Below are positions 1 to 7,569 of a stretch of 18,810 nucleotides of DNA, piece by piece (position 1 is the first letter of the stretch; every line of letters begins with the position of its first letter). Source of the stretch: an uncultured Collinsella sp. (lineage in GTDB: Bacteria > Actinomycetota > Coriobacteriia > Coriobacteriales > Coriobacteriaceae); the NCBI GenBank assembly GCA_900549535.1, contig UROR01000031.1, positions 1 to 18,810 of the forward strand. The letters are read 5' to 3'. A program made the translations under genes and the position numbers. The notes beneath the pieces are model-generated. The model was not told the origin of the DNA. It saw only the letters and a list, made by a program, of their open reading frames with translations, and did not search any database.

Positions 1-990
1 GAGCAGGGCCTGACCACGTCCGCAAGCAACGCCCAGGTCGGCATCAGAAGCCTCACCGGGGCCATTAACGGCACATCCCATGACGGCAATCGAAAGCGGC
101 GCGGCATAGTTCTTAAGCCGCTCGGTGACCTCCTCGGCAATAGGAATCAGGTTAACCTGGCAGCGGGCGCACGTGGGGCACGAGACAATCTCGGGACCAC
201 GGCGACGCAGGCCCAGCGACTGCAAAATTCCCCAGGCGACCGGCGGCTCCTCAACCGGATCGGCCGTAAGCGAGACGCGCATGGTGTCGCCAATACCCTC
301 AGACAGCAGGATACCAAGGCCCACAGAGCTCTTAATGGTGCCCTGGAGCTTGGTTCCGGCCTCCGTCACGCCCAAATGAAGCGGAACATGGGGGATTTCG
401 CGCGAGAGGGCACGGTAGGTGTCGAGCGTCGTTTGCACGCTATGGGCCTTGGCCGAAAGCACAATGTTCGTAAAGCCGCGGTCTTCAAAATGTTTGACGA
501 AACGCTCGCTCGACATCACGAGCTTTTCGGGCTGCGTGAGGTCGTCACGCTCGGCGATATCCTGCTCAAGCGAACCGGCATTGACGCCGATACGAATCGC
601 GCAGCCCGCGGCACCCGCAGCATCGATCACCGTGTCAACCTTGGCCCAATCGCCGATATTGCCGGGATTGATGCGCAGCTTAGCGGCACCGGCCTCAACG
701 GCACCAATGGCGAGCTTCTGGTTAAAGTGGATATCGGCGACAATCGGCACTGGAGACTTGGCGCAGATGGTGCGGAAACCCTCAAGCGCGGCCTCGGTGG
801 GCACGCTCACGCGCACGATATCGCAGCCAGCCTGCGCCAAAGCACGCACTTGCGCAAGCGTTGCCTGGGCATCAGCGGTATCGGTGCAGGTCATGGATTG
901 GACCACCACCGGCGCGCCGCCACCGATCTGCACACCGCCCACACGCACGGGGCGCGTCAACTCGCGAGGCAAAGGATGGGATAAAGACAA
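1..990 (-). CDS. ispG: 4-hydroxy-3-methylbut-2-enyl diphosphate synthase (flavodoxin), 3' end cut by window
   Basis: Penultimate step of the MEP isoprenoid pathway: a [4Fe-4S] enzyme that reductively converts methylerythritol cyclodiphosphate to HMBPP in the cytosol. The frame is open for 330 codons and runs off the left edge, so the last few dozen residues are missing. Seen: the N-terminal TRPVRVGGVQIGG and VVVQSMTCTDTADA segments typical of GcpE, then the cluster cysteines at about 271 and 274 (SCPTC) and 306 (VMGCAVNGPGEA). These match the three Fe-S ligands of the family. The start chosen is TTG at 990, because AGGGGAG (999-1005) sits 8 bases upstream; the in-frame GTG at 999 is part of that ribosome site and cannot use it. 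The Shine-Dalgarno overlaps the end of rseP, implying co-transcription as the last visible gene of the pyrH operon. Identity is firm; the start is likely. Confidence 0.95.
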   Translation of the reverse strand, partial: MSLSHPLPRELTRPVRVGGVQIGGGAPVVVQSMTCTDTADAQATLAQVRALAQAGCDIVRVSVPTEAALEGFRTICAKSPVPIVADIHFNQKLAIGAVEAGAAKLRINPGNIGDWAKVDTVIDAAGAAGCAIRIGVNAGSLEQDIAERDDLTQPEKLVMSSERFVKHFEDRGFTNIVLSAKAHSVQTTLDTYRALSREIPHVPLHLGVTEAGTKLQGTIKSSVGLGILLSEGIGDTMRVSLTADPVEEPPVAWGILQSLGLRRRGPEIVSCPTCARCQVNLIPIAEEVTERLKNYAAPLSIAVMGCAVNGPGEASDADLGVACGRGQALL

Positions 991-998
991 TCCAAACA

Positions 999-1005
999 CT
1001 CCCCT
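999..1005 (-). promoter_or_regulatory. Ribosome binding site that decides the ispG start
   Basis: AGGGGAG on the minus strand overlaps the rseP stop codon (TAG at 1006-1004) and lies 8 bases before the TTG at 990. The upstream in-frame GTG (999-997) begins inside the motif, so it is not a usable start for it. Confidence 0.7.
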
Positions 1006-2380
1006 ACAGAATAAATCGAAGGATGTCGGAACGAAGCATATAGACAAACAGCAGCGCAAAGAGCGCGATGCCCACATAGCTCACAATCGTCTGGACCTTG
1101 AGCGGAAGCTCGCGGCCCGCAATCTTCTGAATGATCTCGATGACCAGCTTGCCGCCATCGAGTGGTGGGATGGGCAGCAGGTTCATAAAGCCAAGCGAGA
1201 ACGAAATGAGGGCGGCAAACGAAAGGAACGCGGCAGGGCCGGCAGCAGCAGCCTGTGAGGACATAACGCTAATACCCACGATCGAAGAAGACTGATCGAG
1301 AATCTCCATCGTATGCTGCGGCTGGAGCAGGCGCATCACGCCTTCCGCTGTCTGCACGACATAGGAGAACGACAGGCGAGCCGACGTGATGGGGTCTAAA
1401 CGGACCACCTGCGTAGAAGCATACACACCTAGGCGCTCGTCCTCTTTGAGCGCAACCGCGGTCGAATGCTGCTTGCCGTCACGCTCGTAATCGATAGCGA
1501 TATCGTCCTTACCGGCAGCCTTGCCGATGGCATCGTAAACGTCCATCCAAGTAGAGCACGATACTCCGTCAACCGAAAGGATCGCGTCGCCGCCCTCGAT
1601 ACCCGCCTTGGCGGCAATAGACCCCTCGTCAACCTGACCGATCACGTTGGTATCCATCGGCACGGTGACACCCGCAATGGAATAGATACTCATAAGGAGC
1701 AAAAAGCCTGTCAAGATATTGACAATAATGCCCGCGAGCAGCATAAAGGCGCGCTTGAGAAAGCCCTGGCCAAGATAGGTGTGCGAACGCTCTTGTGCAA
1801 GGAACTCGGCCTCGCCGCACGGCAGCTCCCACACATCGCCCTCGGCAGTTGAATGTTCGCGATCGAAACGGCGGCCGTCAAAGGTGGTGTAACCCGCCGC
1901 GTCTCGCGGCAGCGTCTGATACTTGGTGGGATAGTAGCTCGGCGAGGGCTTCTCCCCTTCCTCATACCAGGGTGCGATGGAGCCCCAGCCCAGCAACAGG
2001 GCACAAGCCTCGAGCACATCCTCCTCGGAAAGCTCGAGCTCGACAGCAAGGTCGGCCACGGTCACGCGACCATGACGATAGATAGCCGCGAGCACGCGAT
2101 CGGCGCACGAGACATCGGTCGGATCCATACCGCAGATGGCAGCGTAGCCACCCAGCAGCAGCGGGGTCACGCCAAACTTGGTTCCAATGCGACGCGACGT
2201 GTAATGGATGTCAAAGCGGCACGGCAGACCCAAAAAGAACTCGGTCACACGGACGCCGCAGGCACGCGCCGCCAAAAAATGGCCGCCCTCGTGCAAAAAC
2301 ACGAGGACGGAAAGCATCAGCAGGCCCCAAAAGACCGATGAGAGAACGCTCAGAACAGTATCCATAAAACGAAAAAACAA
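1004..2380 (-). CDS. rseP: Site-2 intramembrane metalloprotease (M50, RseP/RasP family) with an inserted domain
   Basis: Zinc protease of the cytoplasmic membrane that cleaves transmembrane anti-sigma factors or signal-peptide remnants; the substrate here is unknown. Seen, numbering from the TTG start: TM1 about 12-30 ending in the zinc motif HEGGH (30-34); GGY at 78; TM2 about 212-236 with the conserved AG..VN pattern; a PDZ domain about 245-312; TM3 about 384-402 leading into LPIPPLDGG (402-410), the second active-site motif; TM4 about 430-450. Unusual: between GGY and TM2 there are about 125 residues where E. coli RseP has about 30. Residues 91-138 look like a helix-turn-helix/winged-helix segment, followed by a Pro/Tyr-rich linker. 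The start is ambiguous: TTG at 2380 touches AAGGA, while ATG at 2365 has it 15 bases away. It lies 10 bases after dxr. Family assignment is firm; the insert's role is unknown. Confidence 0.93.
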   Translation of the reverse strand: MFFRFMDTVLSVLSSVFWGLLMLSVLVFLHEGGHFLAARACGVRVTEFFLGLPCRFDIHYTSRRIGTKFGVTPLLLGGYAAICGMDPTDVSCADRVLAAIYRHGRVTVADLAVELELSEEDVLEACALLLGWGSIAPWYEEGEKPSPSYYPTKYQTLPRDAAGYTTFDGRRFDREHSTAEGDVWELPCGEAEFLAQERSHTYLGQGFLKRAFMLLAGIIVNILTGFLLLMSIYSIAGVTVPMDTNVIGQVDEGSIAAKAGIEGGDAILSVDGVSCSTWMDVYDAIGKAAGKDDIAIDYERDGKQHSTAVALKEDERLGVYASTQVVRLDPITSARLSFSYVVQTAEGVMRLLQPQHTMEILDQSSSIVGISVMSSQAAAAGPAAFLSFAALISFSLGFMNLLPIPPLDGGKLVIEIIQKIAGRELPLKVQTIVSYVGIALFALLFVYMLRSDILRFIL

Positions 2381-2390
2381 TCCTTATGGG

Positions 2391-3578
2391 TTAGGAACGG
2401 GTTGCGGCGAGCACCTGCGCAGCCTTTTCACGCGCCCGCGCATCGATGTCGCGAAGCTGCTCAAACGAATCGACCGCCTGCATATCGTGGGCGTCCATGC
2501 AGGATTCCACAATGCGATCGATATCGGTAAAGCTGCAGCCATCGTGCAGGAAGGCATCGACGGCGACCTCGTTGGCGGCATTGAGCACGCACGGCATGGT
2601 GCCACCCATCTTGCCGGCGCGCTCGGCCAGTGCCAGACAGCGGAAGGTATCCATGTCGGCAGCATCAAACGTGAGCTGCCCCAGCTCGCGGAAATCGATA
2701 CGAGGCGCCGGGGTATCCCAACGCTCGGGATACGAGAACGCGAACTGGATGGGAATACGCATGTCGGATGCACCGAGATGCGCCATCACGGAGCCGTCGG
2801 CGAACTCAACCATAGAGTGAATCTTGGACTGACGCTGCACGACCACGTTAATGAAATCGAGGTCGCAGTTAAACAGATGCATGGCCTCAATGCGCTCCAG
2901 GCCCTTGTTCATGAGGGTGGCGGAGTCAATGGTGATCTTGGCACCCATGGCCCACGTGGGATGTGCGAGGGCATCGGCACGCGTCACGCGATCGAGCTCG
3001 TCTCGCGTGCGGCCAAAGAACGGACCGCCCGAGCAGGTGAGCCAAATACAATGAGCCTCGCGCGGGTTCTCCCCCAGATAGCACTGGTAAATGGCGGAGT
3101 GCTCAGAGTCGACTGGAATAAGCTGGCCCGGTTGCGCCAACGGCATAAGCAAGTCGCCACCGACGACGAGGGACTCCTTGTTGGCAAGGGCAAGGCGCTT
3201 ATTCGAGGTCAAGGCCGCATGGCTCGCCTCGAGACCGGCGGCGCCCACAATAGCGACAAGCACGCAGTCGACATCGTCGCGACGCGCGAGCTCGCAAACC
3301 GCCTGCGCGCCAACGCCGAGCTTCGTTCCCTCGGGCAACTCCTGCAGCACGGCGTCATCGCCATGATCGACAGCGGCCACGGCAACCGCCGGAACCGAGA
3401 ACTCGCGGGCAGCGGCAACGAGCTCGGAGGTACTGGAGTTAACGGACAGCGCCGTCACCTGCAGGCGATCGGCATGCTGGCGGCACACATCGAGCGCCTG
3501 GGTGCCGATAGAGCCCGTACAACCCAGGATGGCAACGCGAAGGCGTCCATCGGGGCCATACGTCGTCTGGAAGGACAT
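2391..3578 (-). CDS. dxr: 1-deoxy-D-xylulose 5-phosphate reductoisomerase
   Basis: First committed step of the MEP pathway: NADPH-dependent rearrangement and reduction of DXP to MEP, with a divalent metal; target of fosmidomycin. The 395-residue length is normal. Seen in order: the NADPH-binding loop GCTGSIG (19-25), LANKESLV, PVDSEHSAIYQ, the substrate loop TCSGGPFF, HPTWAMGAKITIDSATLMNKGLE with the metal ligands, and QSKIHSMVEFADGS with the conserved active-site His. The usual HPQS preceding that His reads QRQS here. ATG at 3578 overlaps the cdsA stop in TAATG, and GGAGG lies 9 bases upstream, so translation is probably coupled to cdsA. With ispG four kilobases or less downstream in the same operon, two MEP genes are co-expressed. 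Identification is secure. Confidence 0.97.
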   Translation of the reverse strand: MSFQTTYGPDGRLRVAILGCTGSIGTQALDVCRQHADRLQVTALSVNSSTSELVAAAREFSVPAVAVAAVDHGDDAVLQELPEGTKLGVGAQAVCELARRDDVDCVLVAIVGAAGLEASHAALTSNKRLALANKESLVVGGDLLMPLAQPGQLIPVDSEHSAIYQCYLGENPREAHCIWLTCSGGPFFGRTRDELDRVTRADALAHPTWAMGAKITIDSATLMNKGLERIEAMHLFNCDLDFINVVVQRQSKIHSMVEFADGSVMAHLGASDMRIPIQFAFSYPERWDTPAPRIDFRELGQLTFDAADMDTFRCLALAERAGKMGGTMPCVLNAANEVAVDAFLHDGCSFTDIDRIVESCMDAHDMQAVDSFEQLRDIDARAREKAAQVLAATRS

Positions 3579-4477
3579 TACAGCACGCCTCCGATCATCA
3601 GCAACAGCTGCGCGGTAATGCAGCCGAAGATAAGCGAATCGCTACGATCGAGCATGCCGCCGTGGCCCGGGATAAGGTTGCCGGAATCCTTGACGCCCAC
3701 ACCGCGCTTGATGCGCGACTCGATAAGGTCGCCGATAACGCCCAGAATGGACACGACCACGCCGCACAGCAGCGCATAGGGCAGGCTGAGCTTGTAGAAG
3801 TGCGTCGCCCACAGGATGAGCCAAATCAAAACCGAGCCCAGGATGCCGCCGGCAAACCCCTCCCAGCTCTTTTTGGGAGAGATCTTGGGAACCATCTTGT
3901 GCTTGCCGATACGGCTGCCCACGATGTAGGCAAACGAATCGGAGACCCAAAGGGACGCGCAAACGCCCACCGAAAGCAGGGCGCCGGCAAAACCGGGCAC
4001 GGCATCGCGCAGCAGCACGATAGCCGACAGCATAAAGCCAGTGTAGATGGGACCCATGAGCGTCACTGCCACATCAGAGATGCGGGTACGCGGCGACCAG
4101 ACATACCAAATGCCCACAGCGAGCATCAGGGCAAAAAGCAGGGCATTCAGCAACATCGAATCGCCCAACGCCGACAGCGGAAAGAGTACGGCGGCAGCGA
4201 TACCCATGCGCTCGTTAGCCATCTTGCCATCAAGCCTTGTCATACGGAAAAACTCATAGCAGCACAGACCGCTCATGACAGAAACAAAGATGGCCGTGGG
4301 CACGATACCCAAAACCAGGCACAGGATAAAGACAACGGCGTAGACGATACCGGCGGCGGCACGGGTAATAAAGCCCGCCAGCCACGAACCGGTGCCGCTC
4401 TTCGCTGCAGGCGCTCCCGCAGCGGCAGCTTTGCGCGCAGGCGTCTTGGGAGCAGATGCCTTGGGACGATCGGACAC
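3578..4477 (-). CDS. cdsA: Phosphatidate cytidylyltransferase (CDP-diacylglycerol synthase)
   Basis: Integral membrane enzyme that makes CDP-diacylglycerol from CTP and phosphatidate, the precursor of anionic phospholipids. The 299-residue protein begins with about 30 Ala/Lys/Pro-rich, probably cytosolic and disordered residues, followed by about eight hydrophobic segments. The family signature is at the C-terminal end: SRIKRGVGVKDSGN, then LIPGHGGMLDRSDS, with the conserved K-D and H-G-G..D-R..D residues. Start is GTG at 4477, with GGAGG 7 bases upstream and only two bases after the uppS stop. The Ala/Lys-rich tail precedes the first membrane span and resembles no domain I know. Function is firm; the exact start is likely. 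Confidence 0.95.
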   Translation of the reverse strand: MSDRPKASAPKTPARKAAAAGAPAAKSGTGSWLAGFITRAAAGIVYAVVFILCLVLGIVPTAIFVSVMSGLCCYEFFRMTRLDGKMANERMGIAAAVLFPLSALGDSMLLNALLFALMLAVGIWYVWSPRTRISDVAVTLMGPIYTGFMLSAIVLLRDAVPGFAGALLSVGVCASLWVSDSFAYIVGSRIGKHKMVPKISPKKSWEGFAGGILGSVLIWLILWATHFYKLSLPYALLCGVVVSILGVIGDLIESRIKRGVGVKDSGNLIPGHGGMLDRSDSLIFGCITAQLLLMIGGVL

Positions 4478-4479
4478 GA

Positions 4480-5274
4480 TTAAGCCTCCTCGGTCTTGCT
4501 CAGTCCACCAAACCTACGGTCACGGCCCTGATAGGCCAAAATGGCGTCGACAAGGCCCCAACGATCAAAGTCAGGCCAATAGGTATCGGTGACGTAGAAT
4601 TCGGAATAAGCCACCTGCCACAGCAGATAGTTCGAAAGGCGCAGCTCACCAGAGGTGCGAATCACAAGCTCAGGATCGGGAAGGCCGGTGGTATAGAGAT
4701 GGGAAGCCACCATGTCGTCATCAATTGCGGCAGGATCGATCTTACCGGCGGCAGCGTCGAGTGCAATCTGACGGACAGCGCGGGTAATCTCGGCACGCGC
4801 GCCGTAGTTGACGGCAAGCGCCAGCGTCATACCGGTGTGATCGGCGCACTCGGCAAGACCGCGTTCAAAAACGTCGCGGGTCTTCTTGGGCAGCGCGGAA
4901 ATGTCACCCAAAAAGACAACACGCACGTTTTCGCGCTTCAGAAGCGGCAGCTCGTCGATGAAAGTCTTGGCAAACAGATGCATCAAGACGTTTACCTCAT
5001 GCTGCGGACGGTTCCAGTTTTCGGTAGAAAACGCATAGGCAGAAAGCACGTCGACGCCCAGGCGCACGCAGGCGGTAATGATCTCGCGCAGCGAGACGAT
5101 ACCCGCCTTGTGGCCCTCGGTGCGTGCAAGACCGCGCGACGTGGCCCAACGACCGTTGCCGTCCATGATGCACGAGATATGGTGCGGAATGTTATTGAGG
5201 TCAAGGTCGGAAAAACCGACGCCCGCAGGGGCGTCGGCAAAGTACTCGACCAGTTTATGCTCGTCGTATTGCAC
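4480..5274 (-). CDS. uppS: Undecaprenyl diphosphate synthase (cis-prenyltransferase)
   Basis: Adds isopentenyl units in cis to farnesyl diphosphate, giving the C55 carrier used for peptidoglycan and other envelope polymers. 264 residues, normal for the family with a slightly long N-terminus. Seen: IMDGNGRWA with the catalytic Asp at about 38, GHKAG, AFSTENWNRP, VNYGAR, the PDPELVIRTSGE region with RLSNYLLWQ, YSEFY, and the C-terminal YQGRDRRFGG. Start is GTG at 5274; GGAG inside the last frr codons lies 7 bases upstream and the frr stop is one base before the start, so coupling to frr is likely. Downstream in the same operon, dxr and ispG help supply its substrates. Secure. Confidence 0.97.
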   Translation of the reverse strand: MQYDEHKLVEYFADAPAGVGFSDLDLNNIPHHISCIMDGNGRWATSRGLARTEGHKAGIVSLREIITACVRLGVDVLSAYAFSTENWNRPQHEVNVLMHLFAKTFIDELPLLKRENVRVVFLGDISALPKKTRDVFERGLAECADHTGMTLALAVNYGARAEITRAVRQIALDAAAGKIDPAAIDDDMVASHLYTTGLPDPELVIRTSGELRLSNYLLWQVAYSEFYVTDTYWPDFDRWGLVDAILAYQGRDRRFGGLSKTEEA

Positions 5275-5275
5275 C

Positions 5276-5812
5276 TTAGATCTCCATGACCTCGGCTTCT
5301 TTTTCCTTCAGAAGCTCCTCGACCTTGGCGACATACTCATCGGTGTGCTTCTGGACCTTGGCCTGCTCGCGACGGACATCGTCCTCGGTGAGTTCCTCAT
5401 CGCGCTCGAGCTTGTTGTTGAAGTCGCGACGGATGTTACGGATAGACACCTTGGCCTGCTCGGCGTACTCGCGGCACTCCTTGACGAGGTCGCTACGGCG
5501 CGCCTCGGTGGGAGCCGGGAACGGCAGACGAACGACGGTGCCATCGGAGTTGGGGGTAATACCCAGATCGGAAGCGCCGATGGCCTTGACGATAGCGTTG
5601 ATGAGTGCCTTGTCCCACGGCTCGATGAGCAGCATGTGGGCCTCGGGGGTCTTGACGGCGGCAACCTGCGTGACCGGCGTGGGAACACCGTAATAATCGA
5701 CGGTGATGTCGGACAGAATGTTGGCATTGGCGCGGCCGGTACGGACCTTGGAGAAGTTATGCTTGAGGGACTCGAGCGACTTGTCCATGTGGGCGGTGAT
5801 GTTCTCTGCCAT
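5276..5812 (-). CDS. frr: Ribosome recycling factor
   Basis: Splits post-termination ribosomes together with EF-G in the cytosol. The 178 residues are close to the usual 185. Seen: the N-terminal helix ending in the KVRTGRANANIL segment, the central domain with GVPTPVTQVA and the DGTVVRLPFPAPT region, and the long C-terminal three-helix-bundle strand with IRRDFNNKL, EELTEDDVRREQAKVQK and the terminal KEKEAEVMEI. Start is ATG at 5812, with AGGAGG 7 bases upstream and two bases after the pyrH stop. pyrH-frr order is widely conserved in bacteria. Secure. Confidence 0.98.
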   Translation of the reverse strand: MAENITAHMDKSLESLKHNFSKVRTGRANANILSDITVDYYGVPTPVTQVAAVKTPEAHMLLIEPWDKALINAIVKAIGASDLGITPNSDGTVVRLPFPAPTEARRSDLVKECREYAEQAKVSIRNIRRDFNNKLERDEELTEDDVRREQAKVQKHTDEYVAKVEELLKEKEAEVMEI

Positions 5813-5814
5813 GC

Positions 5815-6537
5815 TTAATCCTCCTGATAGACGAGCGTGCCGACGGGCTCACCCGAAAGCGCGCGCTTGACGGTGTCCTCGCCATCGATGTTGAGGACCA
5901 AAATCGGCATACGGTTGTCCTGGCACAGTGCCGTAGCCGTGGAATCCATAACCTGCAGACCGCGGACGAGAACCTCGTGATAGGTAATCTTGTCAAAACG
6001 GACGGCATCAGCGCACTTGACGGGATCCTTATCGTAGATGCCGTCAACATTGGTGGCTTTAATCAGAATCTCGGCGCCGATCTCGCACGCACGAAGGGCC
6101 GCGGCGGTGTCAGTCGTAAAGTACGGATTGCCCGAACCGGCGGCAAAAATAACGACGTTGCCCTTGGAAAGGTGGTTGATGGCGCGACGGCGAATATAGG
6201 GCTCGCAGATCTCGTTCATCTGGATAGCGCTCATCACGCGGCAGGGAACATCGTTATGCTCGAAGGCATCCTGCAGGGCGAGCGCGTTCATAACGGTTGC
6301 CAGCATGCCCATGTAGTCGGCCTGAGCACGCTCCATGCCACCGGCAGCGCCTGCCATGCCGCGGAAAATATTGCCGCCGCCGACAACGACGCCGACCTCA
6401 TGGCCAACGGCGAGCAGCTCCTTGACCTGCTTAGCAAGATGGTCGGTAACCTTGGGGTCGATGCCATATTGGCCGTCGCCCATCAGCGCTTCGCCGGAAA
6501 GCTTAAGAAGCACGCGTTTATATCGGATGTCGGACAA
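5815..6537 (-). CDS. pyrH: UMP kinase
   Basis: Phosphorylates UMP to UDP in pyrimidine nucleotide synthesis; the bacterial enzyme is an amino-acid-kinase-fold hexamer. 240 residues, normal length. Seen: VLLKLSGEAL near the N-terminus, the nucleotide loop VVVGGGNIFRG, DYMGMLATVMNALALQ, and FAAGSGNPYFTTDTAAALRA, all hallmarks of PyrH. Start is TTG at 6537, supported by AGGAGG with a 6-base spacer; no ATG in frame fits better. It is the first gene of the packed operon running to ispG, lying downstream of the tsf terminator, so it needs read-through or its own promoter within 6538-6596. I see no strong -35/-10 pair there, only AT-rich candidates such as TATCAT around 6568. Confidence 0.97.
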   Translation of the reverse strand: MSDIRYKRVLLKLSGEALMGDGQYGIDPKVTDHLAKQVKELLAVGHEVGVVVGGGNIFRGMAGAAGGMERAQADYMGMLATVMNALALQDAFEHNDVPCRVMSAIQMNEICEPYIRRRAINHLSKGNVVIFAAGSGNPYFTTDTAAALRACEIGAEILIKATNVDGIYDKDPVKCADAVRFDKITYHEVLVRGLQVMDSTATALCQDNRMPILVLNIDGEDTVKRALSGEPVGTLVYQED

Positions 6538-6577
6538 AGCGATCCTCCTTTAATTAGACTCTCAATATGATATCAAA

Positions 6578-6593
6578 GGCTCTAAGAAGAGCC
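6578..6593 (-). repeat. Perfect inverted repeat just after the tsf terminator
   Basis: GGCTCT-TCTT-AGAGCC on the minus strand is a perfect 6-bp stem with a 4-base loop, 3 bases beyond the tsf terminator's T-run. It is followed by TTTGATATCATATT, which holds the palindrome TGATATCA. It could be a second, weak terminator, a 5' hairpin of the pyrH mRNA or an operator; the sequence does not decide. Confidence 0.5.
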
Positions 6594-6595
6594 AT

Positions 6596-6631
6596 GAAAA
6601 AGCAGGCTGTGAGTAAAACCCACAGCCTGCT
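6596..6631 (-). terminator. Rho-independent terminator after tsf
   Basis: On the minus strand AGCAGGCTGTG (6631-6621) pairs perfectly with CACAGCCTGCT (6611-6601) around a 9-base loop, followed by TTTTTC. This strong hairpin lies 23 bases after the tsf stop and separates rpsB-tsf from the pyrH operon. Confidence 0.92.
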
Positions 6632-6654
6632 CATTACCAGCTACAAGAGCTTAT

Positions 6655-7524
6655 TTACTCGCCACGGACCAGACGGTCAAAGGCAACGACGGTAATGGTG
6701 TCGCCGAGCTCCTTGGAGACCTGCTCAGCGTACTTCTTGATGGTGAGGGAGCTGTCCTTGATGAACTCCTGCTCGGTGAGCACAGACTGCTTGTAGAACT
6801 TCTCCAGACGGCCGACAGCCATCTTCTCCTGGATAGCCTCGGGCTTACCAGACTCGGCAGCCTGAGCCATGTAGATCTGCTTCTCGTGCTCGACGGTCTC
6901 GGCCGGAACCTGATCGCGGGTAGCGCAGATCGGGGCGACGGCGGCAACCTGAAGGGCAACGTCGTGAGCGAAGGTCTTGAAGGATTCAGCCTGAGCGGTC
7001 TCAGCCTTCTCGAAGGCGAACTCGACGAGGACGCCGATCTTACCACCCATGTGGATGTAAGAAGCGAGCGCGCCGTTCTCAGCCTTGCGGGCAGCGAAGC
7101 GGGAGATCTTCATGTTCTCGCCCATGATGTGAATCATCTCGGTGAGCTCGGAGGAAACGGTCTCCTCGCCCATCGGCTTCTCGAGCAGAGCGTCGACGTC
7201 AGCAGGCTCGGTGGTAGCGACAACCTCAGCGACCTTGGAAGCAAAGCCGGTGAACTTGGCGTTAGAGCCAACGAAGTCGGTCTCGCAGGAGAGCTCGAGC
7301 AGAGCGCCGGTCTTGCCATCCTCGGAGACGAACGCGGCGACAGCGCCCTCGTTGGTCTCACGGCCAGCCTTCTTGGCAGCCTTGGCAAGGCCGTTCTTAC
7401 GCAGAACGTCGACAGCGGCGTCCATGTCGCCGTCAGCCTCGACGAGAGCCTTCTTGCACTCCATCATCGGGGAGTCGGTCATCTCGCGGAGCTGCTTGAC
7501 CATAGCGGCGGTAATCTGGGCCAT
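6655..7524 (-). CDS. tsf: Elongation factor Ts
   Basis: Guanine nucleotide exchange factor that regenerates EF-Tu-GTP. 289 residues. Seen: N-terminal UBA-like module (about 1-50) with REMTDSPMMECKKALVEA and the GLAKAAKKAGRETNEG stretch, then ELSCETDFVGSNAKF, the second family signature, and two core subdomains with the dimerisation region towards the C-terminus. The start is ATG at 7524 preceded by AAAGGAA; an in-frame TTG at 7539 adds five residues but has no suitable ribosome site. It lies 45 bases after rpsB with no terminator between, the usual rpsB-tsf pair. A strong terminator follows. Secure. Confidence 0.98.
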   Translation of the reverse strand: MAQITAAMVKQLREMTDSPMMECKKALVEADGDMDAAVDVLRKNGLAKAAKKAGRETNEGAVAAFVSEDGKTGALLELSCETDFVGSNAKFTGFASKVAEVVATTEPADVDALLEKPMGEETVSSELTEMIHIMGENMKISRFAARKAENGALASYIHMGGKIGVLVEFAFEKAETAQAESFKTFAHDVALQVAAVAPICATRDQVPAETVEHEKQIYMAQAAESGKPEAIQEKMAVGRLEKFYKQSVLTEQEFIKDSSLTIKKYAEQVSKELGDTITVVAFDRLVRGE

Positions 7525-7569
7525 TGTGGTTCCTTTCAAAGAGATGAAAAAGAATTAACTAAGACTGAT

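Noticed and set aside
2208..3779. 523-codon plus-strand frame opposite rseP/dxr
   Set aside because: Antisense shadow of dxr and its neighbours; no ribosome site and no recognisable motif.
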